From: Paenibacillus lacisoli
Lineage (GTDB): Bacteria; Bacillota; Bacilli; Paenibacillales; Paenibacillaceae
Assembly (NCBI RefSeq): GCF_030580655.1
Contig: NZ_JAUQTB010000001.1
Location: forward strand, 558,001 to 622,000
DNA length: 64,000 bases
Direction of reading: 5' to 3'
Shown here: in pieces, positions 19,650 through 30,866 of the stretch
How positions within the stretch are numbered: the first letter of the stretch is position 1
Layout: the number at the start of each line of letters is the position of its first letter
Notes under the pieces: model-generated
What the model was told of the DNA's origin: nothing
The model's input: only the letters and a program-made list of their open reading frames with translations
The model's database searches: none
Program-made: the position numbers and the translations under genes

Positions 19650-22444
19650 TTAATTAATCAGCAAGTTCTCTTCCATCATTTTCTCTGCATACTGTTCGAT
19701 CGCATCAATAATGGCTGATTCACCAGAACTACGCGGGTATACGGGAGTTGCAGTTAGGTAGTCTCCTATCCCATAAGTCAAAGCATGAGAGATATGCGTC
19801 GTCACAATAACCGATATATCTGAATTACGAGCATACTCTTTTGCACGATCAGTTAACCGATCGTCCAAACAAAGGCGTATCTTTAAAGTTGGGTTTCTTG
19901 ATTGAAGATATTCAGAGGCCCGTTTCGCTGGTTTCTCAAGTAAGGTGAATATGGTGATCACTTGATTGTTCAGATTAAGTAGGGGATCTTCTTGCTTAGT
20001 AATATTACTCAACCCTACTTCAAGCACTCTCATGGTTTCATAATAACCGTTAACCCATTCCCCTAATCGATACCATTTTTGAATATGCGACGGCTTCCCT
20101 TGAAGAATATGTTGGATCAATGACTGGTCCCAATTATTCCAAAGCTCCCTCATTTTATCATTTTCAAGTGGTGAATCTACGAACAGATCCACTGCATCGA
20201 GCAGTAAATCGGAAAGAGCTGGAAATGGTGTTACATCAAACCAACTTTTAGCTACAACGTTGATCCGCTGCATCCGGTCTCATACGAAGCAATCCATCAA
20301 TTAAGCGATTAAATTGTAAGGTGTTGATCTCATTCCGACTTAAGCTTTGGTCCATCAACGTTAGTAATGTCTCATATATCCCCTTCCATTTCTTTCCTTG
20401 GAAAACTTGGAGCAGTCAACGTATTATCGATTAATCGCGGGACGAGTATCTCTAACATGCGAGTTTGTTCATCTACATAAAGTTCAGTCAGATGGTCAGA
20501 CATCTTTTCAATTTGTGTAAGACTTCATTCCATTGCATCATGATCTGGCAGATAAGCAAATAAGGCGTCTGTAGGAGCCTTTTGCTCCTTCATTCCATAA
20601 AACCACTCATGCCAATTCCTTGGTGCAAGTGATTCCCGTACACTCTGCCACTTTTTCGGTGAAGCAGCCTTCATACGAGACTCAACGAGTTGTAGAAGAG
20701 GCAAATGAAGTTGGAACTCACGATAAGGCGCTGTAACTATACATTCACACGTTTCCATTATAGTTTCAGTCTGACTGGTTGAAGCATTCTTCTCCATCCA
20801 TGGTAAAAGGTGCTCCATCAGATCACAATATTCTTCTACTTCTAATCCAACCGTATTTAATGCCTTAAAAACAGAATTAAACAAGGTAAGATCCGCGTGC
20901 GCACCACAAGAACTCTTCAAGAGATAAGTCGACAACCAAAGATAAATTCGTTTCCATTCCAAGCGTGGCCAGTACTCATCTTTACGAAAGAAGGATATCA
21001 AATGTGAAATAGCATATATCATCTTTGTCTGTTGTGATACATCCATGTTACAAAGGGAAGTGTAGAGTTCCGTTAAACCAGGATCTTGTTCGATTAATTG
21101 AGTCATCTCCCATTGAACTGCACCTTGCCTTGCAATTTCCGATGAAACGCCAACTTCCATCTCTTCTAACTGATGAATCCAATCGATCCAATTACCTGGA
21201 ACCCGACTAATGGTGTCTTGTCCAAAAGTTTGCAATTTCTGTAGAATATTTTGCATTCGCTGTGTTGCGCGAACTTTTTGTTTTTCTTCCGATTCCAACT
21301 CTTCATATGCATCCAAGGCAACTTTAATGGAAGATAAGTCAAGTAAATCAAGTGCACAATTCAATAATCCCATCGTTCGCTGAACACCAACCGGCAAGGT
21401 AAGGAGTAGCTTGAATGCTTGCTCCGTACGACCATTTTCCATTTCCACTTGTGCTTGTTTATACGGATCAGCATGGCTGGTGCTCTTTTGTAGTTGTGGT
21501 GTAATATGCGTCAGCAGTTCTTGATAGAAAGGATCCCTTAGACTACTTTTCAATTCCGAGATGTCATATTGTTTTGAAGACAGGGCAACCGCATGTACAG
21601 CATAACACTTCAACACATCTTCATTCTTCGATACTCGACGATATTGAAACAATGCACTATAGGACGGCCACGGCTCTTTTCTAAAGTGCTCCATTGCACC
21701 ATCAATATCGTTTTTATCTTCATATGGAGCGATATGTTGCGCGTAGATGCCAGACAGTAATGCTTCCGTGACTGCAAGCGGTCTACGCGCGATAATCACA
21801 TCTGTTATGCCTGGCAATGCAAATAGATCATCCCATAATTGAAAAGCAGATAGGTATTGAATCTGTAAAAACTTAAAATTCTGAGCATTAAACTGTCCCA
21901 GATCCCGAATGGATTGCAGAGAAACTTCAGCATCGACTTGATTCTTTACTTCAAGGGCTGTATAGAAATCCCTTAAAAGTTGATCGATATTTTGATTAAG
22001 TTTTTTACGCCCCTTCGGGCGACGCTCCCAAACACCGAACATCTTCGTTAATTGTGAATGGACCTCTTTACCATCTGCCTCAAACATAAAGTAATGGCCC
22101 TTCGTAATCTGTTCAACATGCGGTATCATGCTATGTTTATATACCTTTTGTTCCCCTCGATGAAATGTAGAGAAACTTGGGCCTAAAAATGCATATAAAC
22201 TATCACCGAGCATCGAAAACTGATTCTCGTCAAAAGCTAACCCAAACCATGTCACTTTGTTATCAGAATCAATAAATGGGATGACGCTTGGCAAAGGATT
22301 GTCTGATGACAGTCTATCTACAAAAGGTTTTATCTTCTTCGCATGATTGGAATCCGGGACATTTATACTGGCTAATGTTGCCCGGTTACTGTTACCAAAG
22401 AATACTTCCAAAAAGGCTTGCATCTGAGGGGCAAAGTTCACCAT
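19650..22444 (-). pseudogene. Second DpdD-like gene, interrupted (module B)
   Basis: The first 639 or so codons run open from ATG 22442-22444 to a TGA at 20525-20527. The same frame then continues for about 60 codons (SLTQIEKMSDHLTELY...) to another TGA; the protein-like reading moves to a second frame (WKGIYETLLTLMDQSL...MRPDAADQR) and finally to a third frame, open from about 20273 to 19650 (207 codons). The last part carries the DUF2325-like tail (SDISVIVTTHISHALTYGI ... YPRSSG), matching the intact 745-residue protein at 1405-3642. One stop and about two frameshifts separate the pieces, so an originally roughly 930-residue protein is broken. Its ATG overlaps the dpdK stop (TAATG). Separate translation of the 207-codon piece is possible but has no obvious ribosome site. 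Confidence 0.7.
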
Positions 22445-22962
22445 TAGTCTATTACCCCCCACATATCTTTGAACGCGATTCGATTAAGCGCGACTTCTTC
22501 CATATCCGTCACAAAGAGGACGGTTTCCTCATTTAAGGAGATGCCATTGAATGTGATATTCATGGATCCACTTAAATAAAACCGATCGCTGATAATCCCC
22601 TTTGCGTGAAGCAAACTGCGCGGAATCACACGCAAATAAGGTGAGTTTCCAATTCGCTGTTCTAGTTTCGAGATAAAAGCAGGGTTGTGGGGTTCATCTT
22701 TTTTTAATCCAACAATTACACGAGTGCCTAGATCGATCAGTTTAGCGATCACCTCAGAAAGTAATACCATTCGATTTGCCCATTCCGGTTCAATCGTAAC
22801 AAACTGATTCGATCGATTATCAATAACTGGGATATCCGAAATCCATGGAGATACAATCCACAAAGAATGACTAGGATTGAGTAACTCAGACACAAAAATA
22901 CTTTGAAGCAGATCGGAAATTTCCCATGTGCTTTTTGATGAATGTATATACCGTCTTGTCAT
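22444..22962 (-). CDS. dpdK: DpdK-like PLD-family nuclease, catalytic signature intact (module B)
   Basis: 172 residues. A single HKD motif is clear: LLHAKGIISDRFYLSGSMN, that is HxK(x4)D followed by SGSMN, as in Nuc-type PLD nucleases that act as dimers and form a covalent phosphohistidine. GGGAGG precedes the ATG, which lies 3 bp after the dpdJ stop; the stop overlaps the next ATG. It is likely the nuclease or phosphodiesterase subunit of this module. Compared with the paralogue at 3639-4148, which lost the motif, this copy is the only PLD in the window with an apparently complete active site. Confidence 0.75.
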   Translation of the reverse strand: MTRRYIHSSKSTWEISDLLQSIFVSELLNPSHSLWIVSPWISDIPVIDNRSNQFVTIEPEWANRMVLLSEVIAKLIDLGTRVIVGLKKDEPHNPAFISKLEQRIGNSPYLRVIPRSLLHAKGIISDRFYLSGSMNITFNGISLNEETVLFVTDMEEVALNRIAFKDMWGVID

Positions 22963-22965
22963 AAC

Positions 22966-25900
22966 TTAAACCTCCCGTATATCCAACGTAGCAGAAATAG
23001 CATCTGCTTCCCTCTTTAAACCTGCAACGCGTGGATACACATGTAAAAAACCAACTTCAATCGGTTCGCTTGCTAAACGAAGCAAAGCTTGTTGGAGAAG
23101 ATCACTTTCTTCGGGGTTTGCCATTAAACGCACAGTTCCTATTTGCTGTAGACGGGTGATTAATTTCTCCCACCAACTGGATTCAGACAGCATTACCGTT
23201 TCTAGTCCTACAATGCCATGCAAAACGAGTTCCCGGTCCGTTGGCGGATATTTAGCAAACTGGTTATTCGGTAATAATGCCCGCGTTCTTACTTGGTTTC
23301 CTCTTGGCCAGAGTAAACCGACAATGACATGGAATCTCCAGTTCGGATCCCGCAAAGCATGCTGATCAATATGACTTAGCGCCTTTTTAAAATGGTTCAC
23401 AATCGTCTCAGAACTGCTAAATACGTATCCAAATACGCGGATATCCATGCAGATTCCTAATCGTTGCTCTTCATTTTTCCACAGCACCATTAAACCTTCA
23501 ATAAAAGCATCGGTTAATTCATTCGAACCCGGTCGAAGAATACGGTTGTATAAGGAGTTCATTACGGCATGTGTCACCAAAATGCCTTTTCCTCGCATGT
23601 AACGCTGCAAAGACGCCAACGTTTCGGAGGAATGACTATTACCATTCAGATCACGCACATTTGCAAAATGTTTCTGTAATTTAACATCTGTTTTCCGAAG
23701 GGATAGTGTTCGTGTCATCTCGGCATCGATTAACTCCATATCCGTTGGACCTAGTGCACTTTCAATGAGACCAAAGAAACGCCGCGGATCGGCTTGATAC
23801 TTCTGCAAAATATCTTCTATGATCCCACCACCCCCGGAGGTGGATTCCGTGATCCAAATGTCTGCTGCTGTTTGCTTCTCTGTGGATTCCATATTTACAT
23901 CCATTATCAAATCATCTTGCGTGTGCTGGTTACTCATTTCTTTGCAAGCTTGTAATATCGCTGCTCCAAATGTAGTCAACCAGCGCATTCGAGCCCATGT
24001 ATAACTTTGATCATCTAAGTCAGACCATAGCTTAGGGACATGTGAATAAATAACTTGTTCAACATCTTCTCTCTCACAAAGTAACAATACCTCTTCATGA
24101 GCTCGTTGATAGACGTGATCATTCAATTCACTATCTTCTTGATCCTCTTCTTCATCTCTTCCCTTTTCAATCTTTTTTGTTTTAAAGATGACCTGAAGGA
24201 CTTTGCCACAAACCACACTAAAGGAAGCACGTTGAAGCAAATGGAATGCTTCTTCAATCGAGCACTCCTGTTTAATCGCTGTGGCTGCCAGTGCGCTTAG
24301 ATAGGTTTCTGTAAGTCTTTCTAATTGAAAAGAATTCGCAATCCCTTTCAATCGATCATCTTCTATCACGCCATGTTGAAAATAAAGGGAGCGGAACGAT
24401 TGCAATTTATCTGGAAAATCCTCTGTCAGATATAACTCATCGTCACTTGGCAAATTAATTTTAAAATGAATGCCGTCTGCTTCCAACATGAAACCAAGTG
24501 CAACTGGTTGATCATTACGAACAAAATTCATTCGAATATCAGACTTTATGGACTGGTGATGGTGAATATTCGCCTCCGAACCTGTTGTAAATCGTTTTAC
24601 AATCACAGCAGATTGTCGACTATGGGTGTAAAAATAAACACCCTGAACGCGCTGGTACCAGACGGTTCCACTTGGTATTTTAGCCATTACGCTTTCATTG
24701 TCTTCCACATGCATCGCGTTTAACTGGCTATTCCAGATTAATGTGGCATTAGAAGTCGTCCCCACGTGGGAAGGCGTATTCGTTAACTGTAGTGTCCACG
24801 GGCGAATACACGGAAGATCTACAACTGTACCATCAGACTCCACATAAGAGACCGTACCTAACTCCTCATACTCTGGACAAAACAGTTGAATGTCCAGGGA
24901 ATAAGGTTGGGAGGATTCCTCTAATGATGACGGAGCAATCCAGTGAGACTGTTTCATTTGTTTATTACCAAATCTCCGACTAACCTTGCCAGGAGCAAAT
25001 GATTTTAAGGCTTGGACAATCGGCATAATGGGTGGCCCCTCGCCTTCCTCCTCACCTTCTAAAATGATCCCAATTTCAGGTAGTGTCAGATCACTAAACA
25101 ATGCATGTGGAATAAATTCTGGTAACGGATGCCTCGCAATGTATCGTTCTTTCGTATTATCCTTTTGGGGATACCGGTTCCAATTAGTCTTTAAGCGACG
25201 ATAAAGGGTTGGGAGTACACTAAGCATTAGAGAGCGTGGCGGTTCCCAAAGCAAGACGTACAGTTCCTCTTCAGAAATGGATAATGCTTCTTTTAAATAA
25301 TCTTCCATTCTGAGTCTTGTTTTTGTTTCACAAAGAACTTCATCAATGATCTCAGAGGCTGCCTGTTGCCTTTTTTGTACATATTCACCTTTGTTTGGTT
25401 CTGCAAAATCTCCCCATAGGGATCCCTGATTAAAATACTTTCGTCTCTGCAGTTCTTCTGTCAACCAGTCCATGAAGGCATATACAGACTGCATACGAAG
25501 TACGTACCTATTATGAAGGGGGAGGTTTCTTCCCTTTAAAACGGGATCTAGCAGCATCTCGTATCCTTGGTACAAGACTCTATCACGCCCAAAATCGGAC
25601 AGCACCGTAATTGTCCATGGACGCATTCCTCTCCGACGGCCCGCTCTTCCTTTACGCTGGAGAAAGGAGGCCAGATCCACAGGTGCTTTATGTTGAATGA
25701 CCGCGCCTACCTGAGGATCGTTAAAACCAACTTCGAGTGATGCAGTCGCCACTACGAGTTGTGCATCAGTATCTACACCTGTATCTTGAGAACTCGTGCG
25801 TCCAAGTTTGATAGGAGTCGTTAAATTGTGGCCAATCTTCTCTGCCATTAACCAAGATTGCCCCTGCTGAAGTGCTACAGAAGAATCTGAAAAATTCTGA

Positions 25901-27486
25901 TGTATTCGCGTTGCAGCGAGTGGATGCTTACGACGTCTACCTCTTTTGTCGTACCCTTCCGCATCACGTAAGGAATCATACAAGCGATTCGTAATATCCA
26001 AATCATCCGTAAACAGGAAGACTTTAGAGCCAAACATGGAACCCGATGGACGTTTTCCATCCAGATCCAACGCACGACGCATCAGCATAGCTGTCTGGAT
26101 CGTTGCCGAAAGAAGGGCAGTGCCCGAACTAGGGTCGCCTCGCAATATCAATTGATATTCTTTCCCCTCTTCAACCAAATCCGTACCAACATTAATTTCC
26201 TCAACAAAAGATGGAGCAATATCGATTAATTGACCAAAAAAAGCTTGCGCATCCTCCAAGGTAGCTGATAAGCCTGTAAAATGAAGCGGTGATCGTAACG
26301 CATGTTTCCACCGTCGCAAAAGTAGCGCCACTTGTGCCCCATGAATCCCAGTATAGGTGTGTACCTCATCTAGTAGTACTAATCGTGGTGCTCGTTCCGC
26401 CCCAATCCCGAATAACTCTCTGGAAGAAAAATCACTCATTTGTTTATTCATCATTTCGGTCGTCGTAAATAACACATCAGGTGGTTCTTTCTTCATTCGA
26501 TTACGCGTTAATATTATCTCATCTTCTTCTATAACAAAATCACAGGCAGTACAGTGAAGTCGCTCCTTTGATTGTTGGATATCCTTATCATTCCAAACCA
26601 TTTCCGATTGACATGCTTCGATTGGACACTTCACATATGGACAAACATATCCATGACCTTCTTTTTTCAACCAGTTGAATTGTTTGAGTGTATGTTTGTT
26701 ATAAGGAACGCTGCTGTAAATAGCACCGATTCTTATTTTTCGTTTCTTTTTAGAAAGTAAGTAGTTATCTAGTCGACGTGCCTCTTGATAGGTTTCCAGA
26801 AATTGATCTTTAAGCAGTTCATTTCTAGGATATAGCGCTACAGCTTTTGTCCAAAACTCACCTGCTTCAATCCATGAAGCAACACTCGAGAGAGCTGGTA
26901 TATAAAACGATAAGGTCTTCCCTGTTCCAGTGCCTGCACAGACGATCATCCCACGCGAATCTTGCTCTTGAAGAGAACGGTACAGGCTTTTCGTTGCACT
27001 TACTTGAAACCGCGACAGTTCGATTGGCTTTTCACGAGTTAATAAAGCCTGCAAGGCTTGTACTTGTCTTTGATTGGCCTCTTCCATGACTTCATCGACC
27101 ACTTGCTCAACAGCAATATTTCGTGCAGGATACCGCCTTTTCCGCGTTGTAAAACGAAAATCTGAGACTAAAGTGGATGCTATAGGCCACTCTTTCGTAT
27201 CAAATATTTGACGGAGTCTAGCTAGTAAGCGTATCGTCTCTGACATTCGCGTTCGCCACATAGTCCCCTGCTTTGTCTGATATTCTCCTATTAACTTTCG
27301 CTCGACTAAAGCATCTACCGCATCATGAACATTTGTTTTTAACTTCTTGTCTTCTAACCACGATGTAGTAGCTTTATGTAGTTCCTCTTCTGTAAACCCA
27401 CCATCAACATATCCCCAGGATAGTAATTTAGCTTCCTCATCCTCAAGATAACTTAGTAATTCACTGATCTCTTGATCGGTTAACAT
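22966..27486 (-). CDS. dpdJ: Second DpdJ-like superfamily 2 helicase (module B)
   Basis: 1,506 residues, start supported by AGGGGG. Walker A AGTGTGKT (about 184), DEVH in LLDEVHTYTG (about 374), GLSATL (about 415), and QRKGRAGRRRGMRPW (about 612). The cysteine insert is present in a slightly different form (CPYVKCPIEACQ ... CTACDF). It aligns motif by motif with the helicase at 4141-8640, for example VGAVIQHKAP and LASFLQRKGRAGR in both. It lacks the C-terminal CHESCPEC cluster of that copy. First gene of a J-K-D unit separated from the genes upstream by a terminator (27641-27675) and about 155 bp. Confidence 0.75.
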   Translation of the reverse strand: MLTDQEISELLSYLEDEEAKLLSWGYVDGGFTEEELHKATTSWLEDKKLKTNVHDAVDALVERKLIGEYQTKQGTMWRTRMSETIRLLARLRQIFDTKEWPIASTLVSDFRFTTRKRRYPARNIAVEQVVDEVMEEANQRQVQALQALLTREKPIELSRFQVSATKSLYRSLQEQDSRGMIVCAGTGTGKTLSFYIPALSSVASWIEAGEFWTKAVALYPRNELLKDQFLETYQEARRLDNYLLSKKKRKIRIGAIYSSVPYNKHTLKQFNWLKKEGHGYVCPYVKCPIEACQSEMVWNDKDIQQSKERLHCTACDFVIEEDEIILTRNRMKKEPPDVLFTTTEMMNKQMSDFSSRELFGIGAERAPRLVLLDEVHTYTGIHGAQVALLLRRWKHALRSPLHFTGLSATLEDAQAFFGQLIDIAPSFVEEINVGTDLVEEGKEYQLILRGDPSSGTALLSATIQTAMLMRRALDLDGKRPSGSMFGSKVFLFTDDLDITNRLYDSLRDAEGYDKRGRRRKHPLAATRIHQNFSDSSVALQQGQSWLMAEKIGHNLTTPIKLGRTSSQDTGVDTDAQLVVATASLEVGFNDPQVGAVIQHKAPVDLASFLQRKGRAGRRRGMRPWTITVLSDFGRDRVLYQGYEMLLDPVLKGRNLPLHNRYVLRMQSVYAFMDWLTEELQRRKYFNQGSLWGDFAEPNKGEYVQKRQQAASEIIDEVLCETKTRLRMEDYLKEALSISEEELYVLLWEPPRSLMLSVLPTLYRRLKTNWNRYPQKDNTKERYIARHPLPEFIPHALFSDLTLPEIGIILEGEEEGEGPPIMPIVQALKSFAPGKVSRRFGNKQMKQSHWIAPSSLEESSQPYSLDIQLFCPEYEELGTVSYVESDGTVVDLPCIRPWTLQLTNTPSHVGTTSNATLIWNSQLNAMHVEDNESVMAKIPSGTVWYQRVQGVYFYTHSRQSAVIVKRFTTGSEANIHHHQSIKSDIRMNFVRNDQPVALGFMLEADGIHFKINLPSDDELYLTEDFPDKLQSFRSLYFQHGVIEDDRLKGIANSFQLERLTETYLSALAATAIKQECSIEEAFHLLQRASFSVVCGKVLQVIFKTKKIEKGRDEEEDQEDSELNDHVYQRAHEEVLLLCEREDVEQVIYSHVPKLWSDLDDQSYTWARMRWLTTFGAAILQACKEMSNQHTQDDLIMDVNMESTEKQTAADIWITESTSGGGGIIEDILQKYQADPRRFFGLIESALGPTDMELIDAEMTRTLSLRKTDVKLQKHFANVRDLNGNSHSSETLASLQRYMRGKGILVTHAVMNSLYNRILRPGSNELTDAFIEGLMVLWKNEEQRLGICMDIRVFGYVFSSSETIVNHFKKALSHIDQHALRDPNWRFHVIVGLLWPRGNQVRTRALLPNNQFAKYPPTDRELVLHGIVGLETVMLSESSWWEKLITRLQQIGTVRLMANPEESDLLQQALLRLASEPIEVGFLHVYPRVAGLKREADAISATLDIREV

Positions 27487-27640
27487 AATATCCCCCTATT
27501 AACCCAATAACAGGCGTACCCGATGTCAAATATATAACAATAGTAAATTCTATACCATTAATGACCATTTTACTATATGGGAGGAGCACCGTTCATTGTA
27601 ATATAGGTCAAATTGATCATCTTGTAAGTATTTAGAAACA

Positions 27641-27675
27641 TAAAAAGAGATGATTTCTCAAGGCGAAATCATCTC
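27641..27675 (-). terminator. Terminator after the module B ATPase
   Basis: A 12-bp stem (AGAGATGATTTC, 27646-27657, with 27664-27675) is followed on the minus strand by TTTTTA. It separates the ATPase transcript from the second dpdJ. The remaining 27487-27640 is AT-rich and holds no gene; no clear promoter consensus was found. Confidence 0.8.
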
Positions 27676-27726
27676 TCAGAGTTGTTAATTCCTACTTAAA
27701 CCACTAGTTGAACAAAGCTAAGGTCG

Positions 27727-30700
27727 TTAGTCAACTTTTTTGATAACCATCTGTAACTCTACCGATTCAAATAAATTTGGAAACTGGACACTAAAGTCAT
27801 TTACTAATTTTCTCCACTGCTTTTGTGGTAATACACTCGAACCTTGGTTAAAAAGTTTATAAACTTGCTTCCGGACAGCTGGCCTAATATCCGTTTGCTT
27901 ATCTATTCGTTCCATGATCTCTTTTACGGTTAAGGATTCCGTGCTTAAATCAAGTTGAAGTTTTCCGATAATGACATCCACTTCTACTAATCGCTTCTCC
28001 AATTCATCCACTTGTTTTTTCACTTCATAAAAATCAATAATCTCCCAAGTCTCCAAATGCGATAACAAAGCATCATCTATGATGTGGGCATCCCGCATCG
28101 ACTGATACGTCTTATATAGATATTCCCATAACGTTCTTACCTGTTCTGCTTCGGCATTTGAAATTCTCGAATTGATAATCTGTTTGACCACATGGATTGG
28201 TGTCTTCAAGAAAGTCTGATGAATTTGCGCAAAACCCTCGTTTAATGATTCCCACTGCTTAATTCGGTCCTCTAATTGGCTCCAGCCAATTACTATTTTG
28301 ATTTTCGTTTCTACTGTAGTGCCTGTTAACTCAAAAAATATTCTTTCAAGATGCCTATCAAGATGCTGTGTTTTTTCAACCAATTGATCAATCTCTTCTC
28401 GAAGTGCCAGTGTTTCAGCATATCTACTTTCTAATCCGCTTTCCTGTATGAATCTCTCCAACTTACCTAAACTGAAATATTCTTCAATAGTATCATGGTC
28501 TTTGATCTTATTTATTTCAATTAATATAGACGCGTGATCCGGATGCTTCACAGATTCCAAATACGTCACATATTTTTGATACTCTAATTTTATTTTCTTG
28601 CTTTCAGATTCTAACTTTTTTTTGTACTCCATAAAGTCATTTTTTAATACGTTAAAGAACGAATTGATCGAGTGATCACTTATGCTGTATTGTTCTAGCT
28701 TTTTACGAGGTGCAAAAGCCAAGATCCATTTCTCAAAATCAATTGTATTTTGAAGAGTTTCTTGAACAGGATCAATCATATTGTCCCTCAACAGAAACCA
28801 GTCCTGATAGAACTGTTCACTTATTTCTTTTACTTGGTTGTTGAATGGAGATTTCAAATGTTGACACCATGTAAATTGGGATAGTTCCGCCCACTTTCCG
28901 ACCCATTGTTTTAGACATAGTGCAATATATGGAAGGGGAAGCCCTAATTCTAACGTTAACTCTTCCTTCCAAGATTCACCTATAGTTTCTGTTTGATAAA
29001 CCCACATAGCAGTTTCTATTTGATTAGCTATTTTATTAAAGGTTCTGGCTCTCTCTGAAGGCTTTTCTTGCTGTAAATTCACGATTTCAAGAACCGGATA
29101 AGATCGTTTGATGTAAATCCCATCTCCAGAGGAATCAAAAGAGATCGGGTAACGTGTCCTGTTCTCCACTTCTTTTCTTTGTACACTTGATGATAATTTT
29201 GAAGTAAAAGGTCTTTGGATACTTGTTGCCTTTACCACTTCATGTACGATACTAGCAATCCCTAGTCGGACAGATTCCAACAACTCCACATTAACATTTT
29301 CCCCTTCCACCCAATCTCGAACAATATTCTCAGTTGGGTGTGAATAATTAACCTGAGTCACCATTGGTTTACTATCTTGATCTAACTGATGAATATTGTA
29401 TAGTTTGACAGTAATGGAATCGTCTCCTGCATCAAATTTCTTCAGCAAATAGCCTGGTAACGTGATTGTATCTTCTTGCTCACTTCCATACCACTCGGCA
29501 ATAGACTTTACCGTCAAGTCAGAATGTTCTGCGAATTTTTCGCGTGAAATGAATGGTTGAACGGTCTGCAGTTTAGTTCCTTTTTTCTTATAAAACGCTC
29601 GTAGTATTTCCTTCGTATTTAATATCATATATCGGAGTTTTCCTTTACCAACTGGAATGGCACGATACATTCTTCTAATCATGGGTTCATTAAACGGAAG
29701 TAGACAAACCTGCTTCTCGTCAATTAGATTTTGGCCGCTAACCGGTATTAAATTCATGCAATTACCATAATTAGGGCAGTTCATGGAACATGTATAACCC
29801 TCAGCCCCTTTTAGTTCATTTAAGTATTTCGACATATATGGCACTGCTTGCTCAATATTTAAATTATAAAATGCTTTTCCTGATTCATCAGATAGCCAGA
29901 GTTTCCTTACCCTATCATCAATTGTGTCTAACGTTTGGATCCTTTGTGTCAAATCCCTTCCTTTAGTAGAGTCTAAAAGAGAACCTGGAGTCAAGCCTAC
30001 AACGACATCCCAGTTTCCTTCTTCAAGAGTGATTAATTGGTCAAGTATATCGGAGGCATAAATATTTACAGATTGAACCAAATCATCAATAAGTAGCAAC
30101 GGACGTATATTTCTTTCTTTAATAATATTGGATAGTTTTCTAAATAAGGAACTAATTTCTTTGCCTTCAAATAAAAAATGATCTAGTTTCTTAATAAGCG
30201 ATTGTTTGACTCTTCCATAATCCATGGATAGCTGTAAGGTTGTTTTTGAAAGAAGTTCCTCAAACTGCTGTTGACTAATTAACTCCAAGGGTGATTTAAT
30301 ATTTCCACGCTCAATTTGTTTTGTGAATTTCGTTACGTTTTGCTCAACAATAGGCCGCAACAACAAGGCACACGGAACAATATCTTCATCAGAGTGGAAC
30401 ATTTCTGCAAGAGTGGACCAAACTATCTGATTAATAATTGTGATTGGCTTACTCAATAAAATATTCCATCGATTCTCATTAATTTCAATATCTGTCTGTA
30501 TCCCAAGTGCATCATAACATTTCTTTATTAGAACCTGTGGGTTTAGTTCAGTTCGTGAAATCCTAACTACTGGTCTTTCAATTCCTTGTGTTTCCCAGTG
30601 GTCTTTTAGCCAACATAATAACTCTGACTTACCAGAACCTGTTGAACCGAAGATAAAATATACTCGGTTACCGCTTGCATCAATTTCTGTTAATTCTTGA

Positions 30701-30864
30701 AACAATTCATTCTCACTAACCTCACCGGTTAACTGATTCTGAAAATACCTATGCATAACTTGAGGAAAGTGTGTATTTCTAAAATAGGCTTTAGAAAACT
30801 GGTAACGTTGATCCGCTGTTCCTGCTAACAACTTAAGCGAATTTTTATTTAAGCAAGGCAACAT
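27727..30864 (-). CDS. P-loop ATPase, DpdH-like (module B)
   Basis: 1,045 residues, AAAGGAG upstream of ATG. Walker A FGSTGSGKSELL lies at about residue 75 and a Walker B-like RPLLLIDDLVQS at about 255. A cysteine knot CSMNCPNYGNC...C (about 355-390) sits just before LLPFNEPMIRRM, the position of LFPFNQTALANF in the module A ATPase, which has no such cysteines. The C-terminal 400 residues are mostly coiled coil (for example LEKRLVEVDVIIGKLQLDL), possibly replacing the separate DpdI of module A. It follows the 243-residue gene by 2 bp. I read it as a divergent DpdH; another defence ATPase is possible. Confidence 0.55.
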   Translation of the reverse strand: MLPCLNKNSLKLLAGTADQRYQFSKAYFRNTHFPQVMHRYFQNQLTGEVSENELFQELTEIDASGNRVYFIFGSTGSGKSELLCWLKDHWETQGIERPVVRISRTELNPQVLIKKCYDALGIQTDIEINENRWNILLSKPITIINQIVWSTLAEMFHSDEDIVPCALLLRPIVEQNVTKFTKQIERGNIKSPLELISQQQFEELLSKTTLQLSMDYGRVKQSLIKKLDHFLFEGKEISSLFRKLSNIIKERNIRPLLLIDDLVQSVNIYASDILDQLITLEEGNWDVVVGLTPGSLLDSTKGRDLTQRIQTLDTIDDRVRKLWLSDESGKAFYNLNIEQAVPYMSKYLNELKGAEGYTCSMNCPNYGNCMNLIPVSGQNLIDEKQVCLLPFNEPMIRRMYRAIPVGKGKLRYMILNTKEILRAFYKKKGTKLQTVQPFISREKFAEHSDLTVKSIAEWYGSEQEDTITLPGYLLKKFDAGDDSITVKLYNIHQLDQDSKPMVTQVNYSHPTENIVRDWVEGENVNVELLESVRLGIASIVHEVVKATSIQRPFTSKLSSSVQRKEVENRTRYPISFDSSGDGIYIKRSYPVLEIVNLQQEKPSERARTFNKIANQIETAMWVYQTETIGESWKEELTLELGLPLPYIALCLKQWVGKWAELSQFTWCQHLKSPFNNQVKEISEQFYQDWFLLRDNMIDPVQETLQNTIDFEKWILAFAPRKKLEQYSISDHSINSFFNVLKNDFMEYKKKLESESKKIKLEYQKYVTYLESVKHPDHASILIEINKIKDHDTIEEYFSLGKLERFIQESGLESRYAETLALREEIDQLVEKTQHLDRHLERIFFELTGTTVETKIKIVIGWSQLEDRIKQWESLNEGFAQIHQTFLKTPIHVVKQIINSRISNAEAEQVRTLWEYLYKTYQSMRDAHIIDDALLSHLETWEIIDFYEVKKQVDELEKRLVEVDVIIGKLQLDLSTESLTVKEIMERIDKQTDIRPAVRKQVYKLFNQGSSVLPQKQWRKLVNDFSVQFPNLFESVELQMVIKKVD

Positions 30865-30866
30865 TT

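Noticed and set aside
1749-26760. Many plus-strand open frames of 60-140 codons across the Dpd cluster
   Set aside because: They lie opposite long conserved minus-strand genes, lack ribosome sites and show no family patterns, so they are antisense shadows.
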